DNA of 64,000 bases from Fragilaria radians (taxonomy: Eukaryota > Bacillariophyta > Fragilariophyceae > Fragilariales > Fragilariaceae): positions 987,207-1,051,206 of the forward strand of contig CAAAJI010000003.1 in NCBI GenBank assembly GCA_900642245.1, read 5' to 3'. Position 1 is the first letter of the stretch; each line of letters opens with the position of its first letter. The position numbers and the translations under genes were made by a program. The notes under the pieces were generated by a model. That model was not told the origin of the DNA, did no database searches, and saw only the letters and a program-made list of their open reading frames with translations. This document shows positions 21,645 to 31,628 of the stretch, one piece after another.

Positions 21645-22478
21645 TTACTTAGTGTCGATTCCCATGAGCAGACCTCCACCAGATCCAGATTGATTAGGTA
21701 AATAGACAACATTCCTGGAGTTCGCCAATTTTGCGGCAATTTCTTTCGCAGCATCAATACGCCTGACTTCCACGATAGCATTTCCAGTCTTTTCCATAGC
21801 TTTTGTAATGATGCTGGCAGCTTCTGCCTCTCCTTCGGCACGCATTACCACTGCCTGTCTTTCTTGCTCCGCACGCAACACCACAAAGTGTTGGCGCTCC
21901 GACTCTTGATAAGCGACTTGCTTCTGTTCAATTGCCTTTGTGAACTCTGCACCAAAGGTTAAATGTGTAATTGCTACGTCATCTAAGGTCAGATGAAAGG
22001 TTCTCGCACGTTTTGTCATTTCTTCTTTGACTCGAGAACTGACCTCCCCACGCTTGGAGAGTAATTCTTCAGCATTATACTGAGCCACAACTGCCTTAAG
22101 AACTTCATTTCCGATCGAAGGCAAGACTCGTTCATCAAAATCAGTTCCAAGTTCACGATACAAAGTAGGCAACTCCTCAACAACTGGCCTCCACAAAACT
22201 CTCATCTTGATGTTCACCATTTGCAAATCCTTTGTTCCTGTTATTGAAGGTATTTCACGTGGCTTGGTCCTAACATCCATAACGATAGGGCGTTGAATCC
22301 CAGGGATCATAAAATGTGTTCCTTCGTTTACAACGTTGGGTAGTACTCCCCCTCTAAGAGTGTCGAACATGACAGCACGTTCTCCACCGTCTACGTTATA
22401 CAAACAAGTGTTGACGACAAAAAGGCCGGTTCCAAGGGCACCTGAGATTGTAGCAACTGAACGCAATGCTTTGTCCAT
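21645..22478 (-). CDS. PHB1: Prohibitin 1
   Basis: Single-exon protein of 277 residues (animal PHB1 is 272). An N-terminal hydrophobic segment (ISGALGTGLFVVNTCLYNV) anchors it in the inner mitochondrial membrane. The SPFH/prohibitin domain follows, with the typical GGERAVMFD, EGTHFMIPG and RPIVMDVRTKPREI motifs. The C-terminal coiled coil contains FTKAIEQKQVAYQESERQ and ends with NSRNVVYLPN, the diagnostic PHB1-type tail. PHB1 and PHB2 form alternating ring complexes that hold AAA proteases and stabilise inner-membrane proteins; this is PHB1 rather than PHB2 because of the short N-terminus and the tail. The start is the first ATG. The 337 bp to the PA28 start hold both this gene's 3' end and the PA28 promoter. 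Confidence 0.93.
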   Translation of the reverse strand: MDKALRSVATISGALGTGLFVVNTCLYNVDGGERAVMFDTLRGGVLPNVVNEGTHFMIPGIQRPIVMDVRTKPREIPSITGTKDLQMVNIKMRVLWRPVVEELPTLYRELGTDFDERVLPSIGNEVLKAVVAQYNAEELLSKRGEVSSRVKEEMTKRARTFHLTLDDVAITHLTFGAEFTKAIEQKQVAYQESERQHFVVLRAEQERQAVVMRAEGEAEAASIITKAMEKTGNAIVEVRRIDAAKEIAAKLANSRNVVYLPNQSGSGGGLLMGIDTK

Positions 22479-23338
22479 CGTTGAGACTTTTCAACACGAA
22501 GTTAGGGATTATAACCACAGTATCTATTAAGTTTCACAACTCAGTACCCATTTGGAAAGATCTGCTTGGAAATCTATCGAATGGTAGAGGTCTGACACTT
22601 TGTCATGTAAGGATACGATGAATTAAGGGTTAAATAATATCTTCATGAAAAGTACAACTATTCATTCATGAAACTTTCCTGTTGACTTCAAAATTCATTC
22701 AGCTAGTGACAATCGTTTTAGCTTAGATTGATAATTTGTGAGGAAAGTTGAGAATTGACTAGTCGCAATCCATATTTCCCAAGATCCATTTTTCTTTCAA
22801 ATGCCTTTTGCATTTGAAGACATTCAGGATCCGTGATGCCTTCACGTGTATTGTGATTACGAAGCAATAACCTTTCAAGATAGCATGAATTTTCGTGCTA
22901 TACCATTCTCCAAAAGTGAAGAGGAGTATGTGAGATGAGAGAGACAAACTATAATCATGAATTCAACTTTTTCTTACCATACACAACAATGTAAAGGAAA
23001 AGGATACAACTGCTTGATAACAAGCTTTAGTCACTCCATCAGTTAAATTGATTGACATGTCTACCACTTTTGTGCATTAGTAGAATTCAAAAGAAAAAGG
23101 AAGTATCTCTCTCATGAATTATCCATAAAAATGAATTGAGGAATATATCGTTATGTCATTCAAAAGGTACCATAAGTCCTAAAAATGAAAAGATGTGAGC
23201 ATTAATCAGCCTGCAATTAAACTAATATATGATATCCATTGGGTCTGTGAACTTGTAGTGGAGAATTCCAATAATGCTCGTAAAAGAAATATATAATATG
23301 AGGATACTAGTTATTGTCACATCTTTTCACAGTGAGTA
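22479..23338. other. Intergenic, nothing recognised
   Basis: AT-rich sequence upstream of the prohibitin gene. No coding or structural signal seen. Confidence 0.4.
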
Positions 23339-23700
23339 ATGCTCTAAGCTGCTCTAAGAGTTTATACAAATTGTAAAATATGATCTAAAAAGTTACTTTT
23401 ATCCTAGATCTCTTGTGAATCAATTGCAACGTGCTTCCTTGACCACATAGTCTCTTTAGCTTATGTGTTAGATTCAACACTTTACATTTAAACTTTGTGA
23501 TCTTAGATTCATGACGTAGATTCATCAATCATGAATCTTGATAGATTCCTGATTGTTACTTAGGAATCTGTAATAGTTATTCCTACCGTATTGCTATGAC
23601 GGTCCTGAAAAGATATTAAATGATCTTCTTCATTTATAAGCAATATTAAGCATCACTAAATTCATACAAGACTATGTCTTAATTGAATTTTGTGGAAGGT
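23339..23700 (+). repeat. Dispersed LTR-like repeat, copy B
   Basis: Second copy of the repeat at 3469-3825, same strand, with substitutions and small indels throughout. It begins TGCTCTAAGCTGC like copy A and runs straight into the 20-base assembly gap at 23701, so its right end is not visible. Confidence 0.65.
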
Positions 23701-23720
23701 NNNNNNNNNNNNNNNNNNNN
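23701..23720. other. Assembly gap (20 N)
   Basis: Twenty undetermined bases at the end of a repeat copy. The round size suggests a nominal gap of unknown true length, probably where a repeat broke the assembly. Confidence 0.95.
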
Positions 23721-25179
23721 CTGCTTACAACCTATAGTGTTAGGTATTATCTTAATGAACTTAACTCAAGGTATGTCAAGTAACGGTTGAACATGCATTT
23801 TGATTCCCCTTATCATAATGTAGAATAAATCGTGATTTAAATTTGGAAATCATAATGATTTTTTAATAGAAGGACTACATGATTCTTTACAAATCTAGAA
23901 TAGAATTTCCAGGCATCATGTTGCTTTGAATCGTGATAGAAACCAAATTTATAAAAAGCATTTGAAAACAAGATCCAATAACAGAAACCTTAGAAAATAA
24001 TTTCACACCATATGCTACCCAAATAGAGTGCTGCTATCACAATCTATCTGAGCTACAGCTTAAAAATGACTTGCGTACTCTGACGCTGTTGGAATTCTCA
24101 AAAGATCACACCCATCAAGGATTAGGATGAAATACAAGCAGACAGTAAAGACGTGTCATCAGAAGTGAAATATTGACAAACGAGGGCATAAATCAATGAT
24201 TATGCTAAAGTTGCAATAATTCAAACAACATGGCCTATTGTCAAGCGATTTTCATACAGCAAACAAATCTCGTTTTTAATCCGGAAAGAATTTGTTTGTG
24301 GAGTAATTTTCTATCCAGTCATTCAAGACTTCTTCCAAAGAAATCTTAATACTCAACTAAATCTAGGTTTCTTGAGCTGCATTGGCATGAATGTACATCC
24401 TCAATTTTTATCTTAACTGGATCTGTGTGATGCCCAAAGTATGTTTAACGACAAATGCTAAAATAATATGTTTTTTACAACCGTGTTAAATTTATTTATT
24501 TCCTCGAGAGACTTAATTTCCAAAAAATTTCTTGATTCTGAACTTAGAGAATGTAAGACTTTAGTTTGACCTTCCTTTATCTGACATTTTTTTCGGGACA
24601 TGTATAATGAGAGAATCATACAATTTTAATAATCTAAACCTAGCATGATCGGATGCCCTAGCTTAATTGCGAAAGAGAATTTTGAGAGCTGCACGCAGCG
24701 TTGAATTCTGGAATTGAAGAAGGATTAATCATTTAGAGATTAAATGCATTCTTAGCATTTATTGCAGGGGTAGACTCTAAACGGGAGGAATCCAACTTGA
24801 GGATTCAAAAGGTATTAAAATATGTTTTCCAAGTACAGTCAGGTAATTCGATGAATAATTGTATGTTTAAAGGCAAAATCTCTTACATTTTGTTGTCTTT
24901 TTTATTGCCTTGACATTTTATTTTGATTGTGTCAATGTAATCGATATACTAGATAAACGGGATAGCCTTACACGTGGAAAAAGAAGTAGCGTTTTTGAAT
25001 CAGCCGACTTAAATTTCGGGACGCACGAGGCGTACCTCTTTATTAGCCATTCAACGATTCCCTGGAGAAAATGGAATCCTCATGCTTCATTTATCAGTGA
25101 CCAAAACGGGTATTGGGTTACTACCACTCAATTTTTTGTTTGTGTCATTACTCGCTCGATCAAGTTAAATCTTATCACC
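23721..25179. other. Intergenic, nothing recognised
   Basis: About 1.4 kb from the gap to the elongation factor gene. The last few hundred bases hold the promoter and 5' leader of that gene. The frame open across 24910-25254 is not real beyond the first exon of that gene. Confidence 0.45.
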
Positions 25180-26252
25180 ATGGCCGGACCCAAGGTGAGT
25201 TTGCCTCCATTTTTACTTCTCAGGATGATATCATGCTATAAATATGGAATATAGGAAACATGAAATCTCTAGCAACTCTTTTTGCTGCCCATACATACGG
25301 GGAAATGAAGATTCATTCATAAGTTTGTTTCGTTTTTTCATCGTTTGGGGCTCAACTCTTCCACGTTGATGACCCTCTTAAGTGAATGTGTCTCTCTGCC
25401 TTAAATAATGTGTTCATTATTATTTTGAATTTCTCTTGAGTGAATTTTTGACACAGCTTTTCTACTTCTCAATACTGATATTCACTCTTATTGCTTCCAA
25501 TTCTGCTCTTGCTGGCCTCTGATATACTACTACAACCAATATATTCTCATTTAATCTCCGACTGATTGGCAATCGCTTTATAGTTTGATGTGACATCCGA
25601 AAAAGGCCTCGCTGCATTCAGTGGCTTTATGGGAGCAAAATCATATGTGGAAGGATATTCCTTCAGCCCTGCTGACTCTGAACTTTTTGCGAAGTTTTCG
25701 GCTTGTCCCAGCGTAACACAGTATCCTCATGCCTACCGCTGGTACATTCATATTGCGGCACTTACAGGAGGTAGCGTACCAGCACCACCACCTCCTGCAC
25801 CTTCGGCCCCCGCTGCCCCTGCCGCAGCGCCTAAATCTAAGCCAGCCAAGGATGAAGATGAGGACGACTTCGATGTATTCGGTGACGAGGACGAAGAAGA
25901 AGAGAAAGGGGAATCCCGTTCAGAGATGTTGGCTCGTCTCAAGAAAGAAGCTGAGGAACGTACCAAGCAAAAGGAGGCGAAACAACGTACTTTGGTAGGT
26001 ATCGAAATCAAGCCGTTCAGCATTGAGCAAGACTTGATGGTTTTGTGGAAAAAAATTACTACCACCGTAGTACAATCTGGACTCAAGTGGGGTGAAAGCT
26101 GTACATTGGTAGATGTTGCTTTCGGAATCAAGAAGATTCAAACCACATTCGTCATGGGAGTAGATAACTCTTCGGATGAAGTTCAGGAGCAAATCGAGGC
26201 ATTGGAAGATGAGGTTCAGTCCGTGGAAATTATTTCCATGAATGTGCTTTAA
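25180..26252 (+). CDS. Elongation factor 1-beta (eEF1B guanine exchange subunit)
   Basis: Read as join(25180..25194,25584..26252), 227 residues. The first exon is five codons (MAGPK) followed by GTGAGT; the 389-nt intron ends TTTATAG, and the frame continues FDVTSEKGLAAF, the usual eEF1B start. The N-terminal GST-C-like region (about residues 5-65) is followed by an Ala/Pro linker, then an acidic stretch DDFDVFGDEDEEEE typical of the casein kinase II site region. The C-terminal exchange domain (about residues 137-227) contains IEIKPFSIEQDLMVLW, GIKKIQTTFVMGVD and the end SVEIISMNVL. It recharges eEF1A with GTP in translation elongation. The acidic EF1 pattern and length fit the beta rather than the longer delta type. 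The long intron directly after the start codon could enhance expression. Confidence 0.93.
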
Positions 26253-26696
26253 ACGAACTAGCAATTCTTGTATCGTATATATATCACTCCTGATGGCTCA
26301 ATAATCTTTTTATCAAAGAAAATATTCGACAAGTAAAATAATTTTTTACATCTAGTTCTGTAACGATTCTCAACTTGAAATTTCCTTGAAGAAGTGACTA
26401 TAGTTTAGTCCGCGTGAATGCATCAAATCCATTATTTTCTAATATATTTACATAATTTTATTGACCAAGATCTTTGTTTGGTATTGTAAGTCCTACGATT
26501 GATTCGTTTCAAGAAATCATTTCTTCAAACAAGTTCAAATATTTTTGTATTGAAATTATTGGATAGCCTATCATCTTTCTTTGTATCCTTCAATAGATTG
26601 CACTTTACTTCCGTAGCTGAACATCACCTTTCGGGTTGTTGAGCTCTCAGGTACAACATGTAATACGCTTTTTTATCTCTGTTCCCACCTTACGAT
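26253..26696. other. Intergenic, nothing recognised
   Basis: 3' flank of the elongation factor gene. AT-rich and without coding signal. Confidence 0.4.
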
Positions 26697-26829
26697 CATC
26701 ATATAGATACGATATTTTAGAGCGTAATGATCAGCATCGAGATAGGAGACATTTACAACCTAATTATCAGCATAAAGATGGGATGCTTTTAAAATATAAT
26801 GATCAAACATTACGATAGGATATTCTGCT
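26697..26829 (+). repeat. 36-bp degenerate minisatellite
   Basis: About 3.7 tandem units of 35-36 bp (26697-26731, 26732-26767, 26768-26803, then a partial unit). Each has the plan CA[GT]CAT-x-x-AGAT-x-GGA, a T-rich middle and AAT[GT]AT at the end. It lies about 250 bp upstream of the asparaginyl-tRNA synthetase start and explains the open frame there. Confidence 0.65.
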
Positions 26830-27082
26830 CATGCATTAGGTACTGTGTTAAGAATCGCTTGTAAGGTTAATTTAATGTGTTAGTCGATACTGCACTTTAC
26901 TCGAATCGAGACCGATAGTTCTGGAACGGAACTGTTTACTTGATCATCACTCAATCCATCACCTGGTCACGAAGAACGTACTTTTACTCAACTTATGAAA
27001 TTGATCCGAATAAAAACTACAAAACAAAAGTAGTTAGTCTATTCTTCCAGAAAGAATTGTGGGGATAGACAGGAAACGAAAC

Positions 27083-28876
27083 ATGCCCCAAAAGCATTCT
27101 TTGATATCATTTATGGTACGATCCCTTCTGATGTCAAGTATTTTGACGTATATTCGCCGAGTACGACCTGTTTCTGCCCTCGTAACACCAACAACGTTTG
27201 GGAAAAATGAATATAAGCTGTTTTCTTCCTCTACAACGACGTCTGAAACCGATCAACAACGTCCATCTGCTTCTCCTTTTGTCATACCACGTGTTAAGAC
27301 TTGCGATGCCAAGGAACCTTCACATGGTCCGATCGTAGTCAAGGGATGGGTGAAAACGGTTCGTAAGCAGAAGACTTTGGCATTTGTGGAAGTTAATGAC
27401 GGGTCAAATCTCAGCGGAATCCAATGTGTTTTATCGTTCGACTCTATTGATGACGAGACGCAGCAGGGTAAGTTGTATTCTGAACATAGAAAAGCATCTA
27501 TTGGCGTTTTTACTTATCACGTGTTCAAACAGAAATCAGTAAAATTACAACTGGCTGCTCCGTTCAAGTAGTTGGTCCTCTTGTTCTATCACAAGGCGGT
27601 AAACAAGCTGTCGAATTGGCCGCCACATCCTTACGAGTTGTTGGTGCATGTCCAGCGGACACTTACCCTCTTGCCAAGAAACGACACTCTTTAGAATATT
27701 TGAGAACATTGGCTCATTTAAGACCGAGGACTAATACCGTAGCAGCAGTAGCTCGGGTTAGATCCACTCTTGCAGGAGCTATTCATTCATTTTTTCAATC
27801 TTCTGGATTTGTTTACGTACAAACTCCTCTCATTACTGCCAGTGATTGTGAAGGTGCAGGAGAAATGTTTCGTGTGACAACTCTCGACTTGGATAACCTT
27901 GATACCATACCTCGCGCTAAGTCAGAAGATGGAGATGATTTTTTGCAACGAGCAGATTATTCTCAGGATTTCTTTGGGAAGCCCGCCTATCTGACTGTCA
28001 GTGGACAATTAGCTGCTGAAACTCACGCTTGTGCCCTAGGTGATGTTTACACCTTTGGTCCTACATTTCGAGCTGAAAATTCTCAAACTACTCGTCATTT
28101 GGCAGAATTCAATATGCTGGAACCAGAAATGGCATTTGCCGATCTCCAAGCTGCTATGGCCAATGCCGAAGCCATGCTCCAATATGTTGTAAATCATGTC
28201 TTAAACTCATGTGATGAAGATATCATGTTTTTTCAGAAGTTCTACGATCCAAATCTGAAAGTTCGATTGCAAAAACTGGTTAGTGAACCCTTCGCTCGGT
28301 GTTCCTACAGAGAGGCAATTGGATACTTGCAGGAAGAAATAGCTAAAGACCCATCGAAGTGGCAGTTTCCAGAAGTGGAATTCGGGACAGATTTGGCAAC
28401 AGAACATGAACGATGGCTAGCGGAAACTAAATTCAACAGCTGCGTCTTTATTTACAATTATCCTAAGGCAATCAAGGCATTTTACATGCGAGACAACGAT
28501 GAAGATGGTGGACAAACAGTTAATGCCATGGACTTACTAGTTCCCGGTGTTGGAGAACTAATTGGTGGAAGTCAACGTGTAAGTGCATGAATCCCAATAT
28601 TTTAAAATTGTCTCTCCATCCTAACATATCTATCATTACCAACCACATTATTGACTACTGAAGGAGGAACGTCTGGACGTTTTGGAGACAAAGTTGAAGG
28701 AACTCAATCTTAACCCAGAAGACTATTGGTGGTATTTGGACTTGCGGCGCTTTGGATCCGTTCCACATGCAGGATACGGCCTTGGATTTGAGCGATTGGT
28801 CCAATATGTCACAGGAATAGAGAATATCCGTGAAGCAATCGCATTTCCTAGATTTCCAGGAAATGCCGAGTTTTAA
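27083..28876 (+). CDS. Asparaginyl-tRNA synthetase, likely organellar
   Basis: Read as join(27083..27467,27533..28578,28664..28876), 547 residues. Both introns (65 and 85 nt) have GTAAGT donors and AG acceptors, and splicing restores the family sequence: first [15 protein letters not shown], then [13 protein letters not shown]. An N-terminal extension of about 60 residues, rich in Arg, Ser and Thr with few acids, looks like a targeting sequence. The OB-fold anticodon domain (about residues 75-160) has [20 protein letters not shown]. The class II catalytic core has [15 protein letters not shown] (motif 2), [10 protein letters not shown] as in AsnRS, and motif 3 [15 protein letters not shown] followed by [10 protein letters not shown]. 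It charges tRNA-Asn. The start was taken at the first ATG; the frame is open a little further from a GTG. AspRS is excluded by the AsnRS-type motif 2 and the PEMAFADL word. Confidence 0.92.
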
Positions 28877-29580
28877 TTGATTCTTCATATTCCAAACAGA
28901 TGTTTGTTTCTTACTTGTTGTCTTCATTTGACACAAATCATTTATTGTATCAAGTTATTGACTCTAAGTACAGGATAATAAAAATAATTAGTTAGAATTC
29001 CATAAGTAAATGCTGCGTAGTTTTAAAAATATCAACCGTTAAACTTCTTTATGCATAAAGAATGGAATAGCTTCTTTTGCTCAGGCACCCCTATACTTGA
29101 AAGACATATACTTTATCTATCTACTGAAAGTCAAGAAACGAAATATGTGATTATCATCCTGAATAACGGGAAATAATTAACTTTTGGAAACCATACTTGT
29201 AGAATTTTCAAACAAAGTGAACAGTGTTTAACAACTATCCACTCTTCAACTTTCACCTCACATCAAATCACTATATTGTTAAAGAATATCTTCAAATTTT
29301 TCAGCATTGTACATACTCATATACCCAGCAGAATTCTTTATCATAACAGATAAAGCCAATGAAAAAAGATTGTGATTTGTGGCAAACGCTACAACTAAGC
29401 TTTTTCTTATTCTAGATTTTGACTCAAATCTGATGAATTTATTTTAATTTGAAGATTATTTTCCAGCCTTTCAATTCAATTTCGTTGTATTTCCAAGTAC
29501 GACATATTCATTGCACCGCCTACAGTTTTACTCCATAACAGTTCATTGATTTTTTTTCAATCTATCCAGAAAAGCAACCT
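28877..29580. other. Intergenic, nothing recognised
   Basis: About 700 bp between two plus-strand genes. AT-rich, with no repeat, RNA gene or coding signal recognised. Confidence 0.45.
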
Positions 29581-30615
29581 ATGAAATTCTTGACACACGT
29601 AACGATAATCCTTTTCATATTTATACTTACTCCAGTGAATGCTCATCGAACATACGATGCTGGCTTACCTGAAATTTTTCACCATATCAATAATCGGAGG
29701 ATTGCGTTTCAGAACAGGCGCTCTGATGAGCGTAGTCATCGCGAGACCCACCTTATAAGTCAACGACGAAAGAAGAGCACTGCTCGATTTTACAATATCC
29801 CTCGACAATCACAAATGAGACCGAACGAGAGAGGATCTTCTTGGTCTAGCCGACTTTTGTTGGTAAATGTCGTTGTCTTTGCACTACAATGTTTTTATCC
29901 TTCATTGACAAAATGGGGCGTAAAGCTTTCGGATAAAATCATGAAAGGAGAAGATATGTACCGCTTAGTGTCTCCCATGTTCCTTCACGGCGGCATCGCT
30001 CACTTAATGACGAATTGTTATTCGTTATCTGCAGTCGGTCCAGATGTAGAACGTTATTTTGGATCGGGACGATTCTTAGCCACGTATTTAATTTCGGGTA
30101 TTGCTGGAAATTATTTATCGGCGATCCGGTCTCCAAATCCCTCATTGGGAGCTTCAGGAGCTGTTTTTGGAGTGGTTGGAGCATATTTTACCTTCTTGAT
30201 TCAAAATGAGGAAATGTTTGGCCGACAGGGTGATTATATGCAACGCAATTTAGCACAAACCATAATGATTAATCTAGTAATGGGAGCTGTTTCGCCAATG
30301 ATTGACCAATGGGGTCATGTTGGAGGTTTCCTCGGTGGAATTGGTGTGGCTGCTACTTTTGGACCACGATTACGAATGGTAAGTCTACCCTTTGGCGAAA
30401 GCGCCCTTATTGATGAGCCTCTTCTTCGATTGCCTAGACACATAGAATCGATTCCGGAACAAATATCAGATCGATTTGAAAAAATCAAACGGCGAATACA
30501 AGTCAATGGCTATCTCGCTGACCTTCCATCGAAGCCGTGGAGACACAAAAGACCTCAACAGTTTCGACGGCAAACTGCCCCAAATAGGTCAATCAAGCCT
30601 CTTCCAGTAAACTAG
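29581..30615 (+). CDS. Rhomboid-family intramembrane serine protease
   Basis: Single-exon protein of 344 residues. The N-terminus MKFLTHVTIILFIFILTPVNA is a clear signal peptide or first membrane anchor. A basic stretch of about 70 residues follows. The rhomboid core (about residues 95-270) has six hydrophobic segments: MFLHGGIAHLMTNCYS (with the conserved H-x-x-x-H-x-x-x-N), the catalytic serine motif PSLGASGAVFGVVGAY (about residue 195), and the catalytic histidine in DQWGHVGGFLGG (about residue 247). Serine and histidine are both present, so it should be active. The signal peptide plus basic region resembles a bipartite plastid presequence of complex algae, but the usual Phe after the cleavage site is not evident, so plastid location is uncertain. 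Plant plastid rhomboids (RBL10/11 type) are the closest idea. The Arg/Pro/Gln-rich tail is unremarkable. Confidence 0.9.
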   Translation: MKFLTHVTIILFIFILTPVNAHRTYDAGLPEIFHHINNRRIAFQNRRSDERSHRETHLISQRRKKSTARFYNIPRQSQMRPNERGSSWSSRLLLVNVVVFALQCFYPSLTKWGVKLSDKIMKGEDMYRLVSPMFLHGGIAHLMTNCYSLSAVGPDVERYFGSGRFLATYLISGIAGNYLSAIRSPNPSLGASGAVFGVVGAYFTFLIQNEEMFGRQGDYMQRNLAQTIMINLVMGAVSPMIDQWGHVGGFLGGIGVAATFGPRLRMVSLPFGESALIDEPLLRLPRHIESIPEQISDRFEKIKRRIQVNGYLADLPSKPWRHKRPQQFRRQTAPNRSIKPLPVN

Positions 30616-31628
30616 CACATCAGAGCATACGTCCGAGCAGGTAAATCAAGGGTCACGTAGAACAATCCATTATTTGAACTATAAGCACTGCTAACTAATA
30701 GCTAAGGCTGTGCCGCATCATTTTCATAATGAGAACATAATGAAAATGAAAATTTGCGAATTTCTTTTGTTGAGAAGCAAACTCATTACGTAGTAGGCAG
30801 TAGACCAGGGCAATTCATGTTATGTTCTCTCGGAGCGCCTGATCCTTACTTTACCTTGAGTAAGTTTGCTCCCACGTATAGGACGTGTCGATGAAAATAC
30901 TTGCTGCAGAGAACTCAAAGAAATCAAACTTGGTAACAGTTAATATGCAAATTGGATTCAACGGAAACTGATTAATCTATTCACAAGCTAGCGTTTATTC
31001 TTGAACCACTTTAATGCACAAAACATTCCAAGAAGAAATCAAGCATTATTTTTCAATTCTTTACAAGTAGTTGGCATTTGTTTTGTAAAGTAGTGTCGTA
31101 GCATTGCCAACAGAAAATTTGACACTTGGTTTCTAAATTCAGATTCTGTTGTAGTAACTATAGCAAGACTGTATCACCAATTGGGGTATAAAAATAAGAA
31201 TAAGTCATCCCCTCAAGTAGAATAAAGATTGCCAGCTAAAGACGAACCTTGCGCTAAAAATTAACTTCCATATTGTCCAGCGCACCTAAATTTGTCCTAA
31301 CAACAGCTTCCATTACAATGAAGAACATTATTCATCCCGTCAGCCTTATGATTGATGTCAAGTACAAATATCGCGTTGCTGTAAATTAATGATTCAAATC
31401 AAAGAAAGAGTTACGAACTATGAATAAATTTGACTATTGTAACGGAATTCTGGAATTTCACCTCATTGTCCGTTTTTTTTCGAAGTTCCTACCTAATATG
31501 TAGGTAAGCAACATATTTCAAATACGTAAAGTAGGATTTGGGATTATCCTACAAGGGTGCGCAAGGATGTCACGTAAATTTCAGAAAAATTTTGAAAGTT
31601 TGGCAAAGCAAATTTGAATTGCACCAAC
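30616..31628. other. Intergenic, with a small stem-loop downstream of the rhomboid gene
   Basis: About 1 kb without coding signal. TCATTTTCAT at 30718-30727 and its exact complement ATGAAAATGA at 30740-30749 could form a 10-bp hairpin with a 12-base loop, about 100 bp after the rhomboid stop, probably within the 3' UTR or its end region. Confidence 0.45.

Noticed and set aside
24910..25254. 114-codon frame covering the EF1-beta first exon
   Set aside because: Only its MAGPK codons are real; the rest is leader and intron sequence, as shown by the splice donor directly after.
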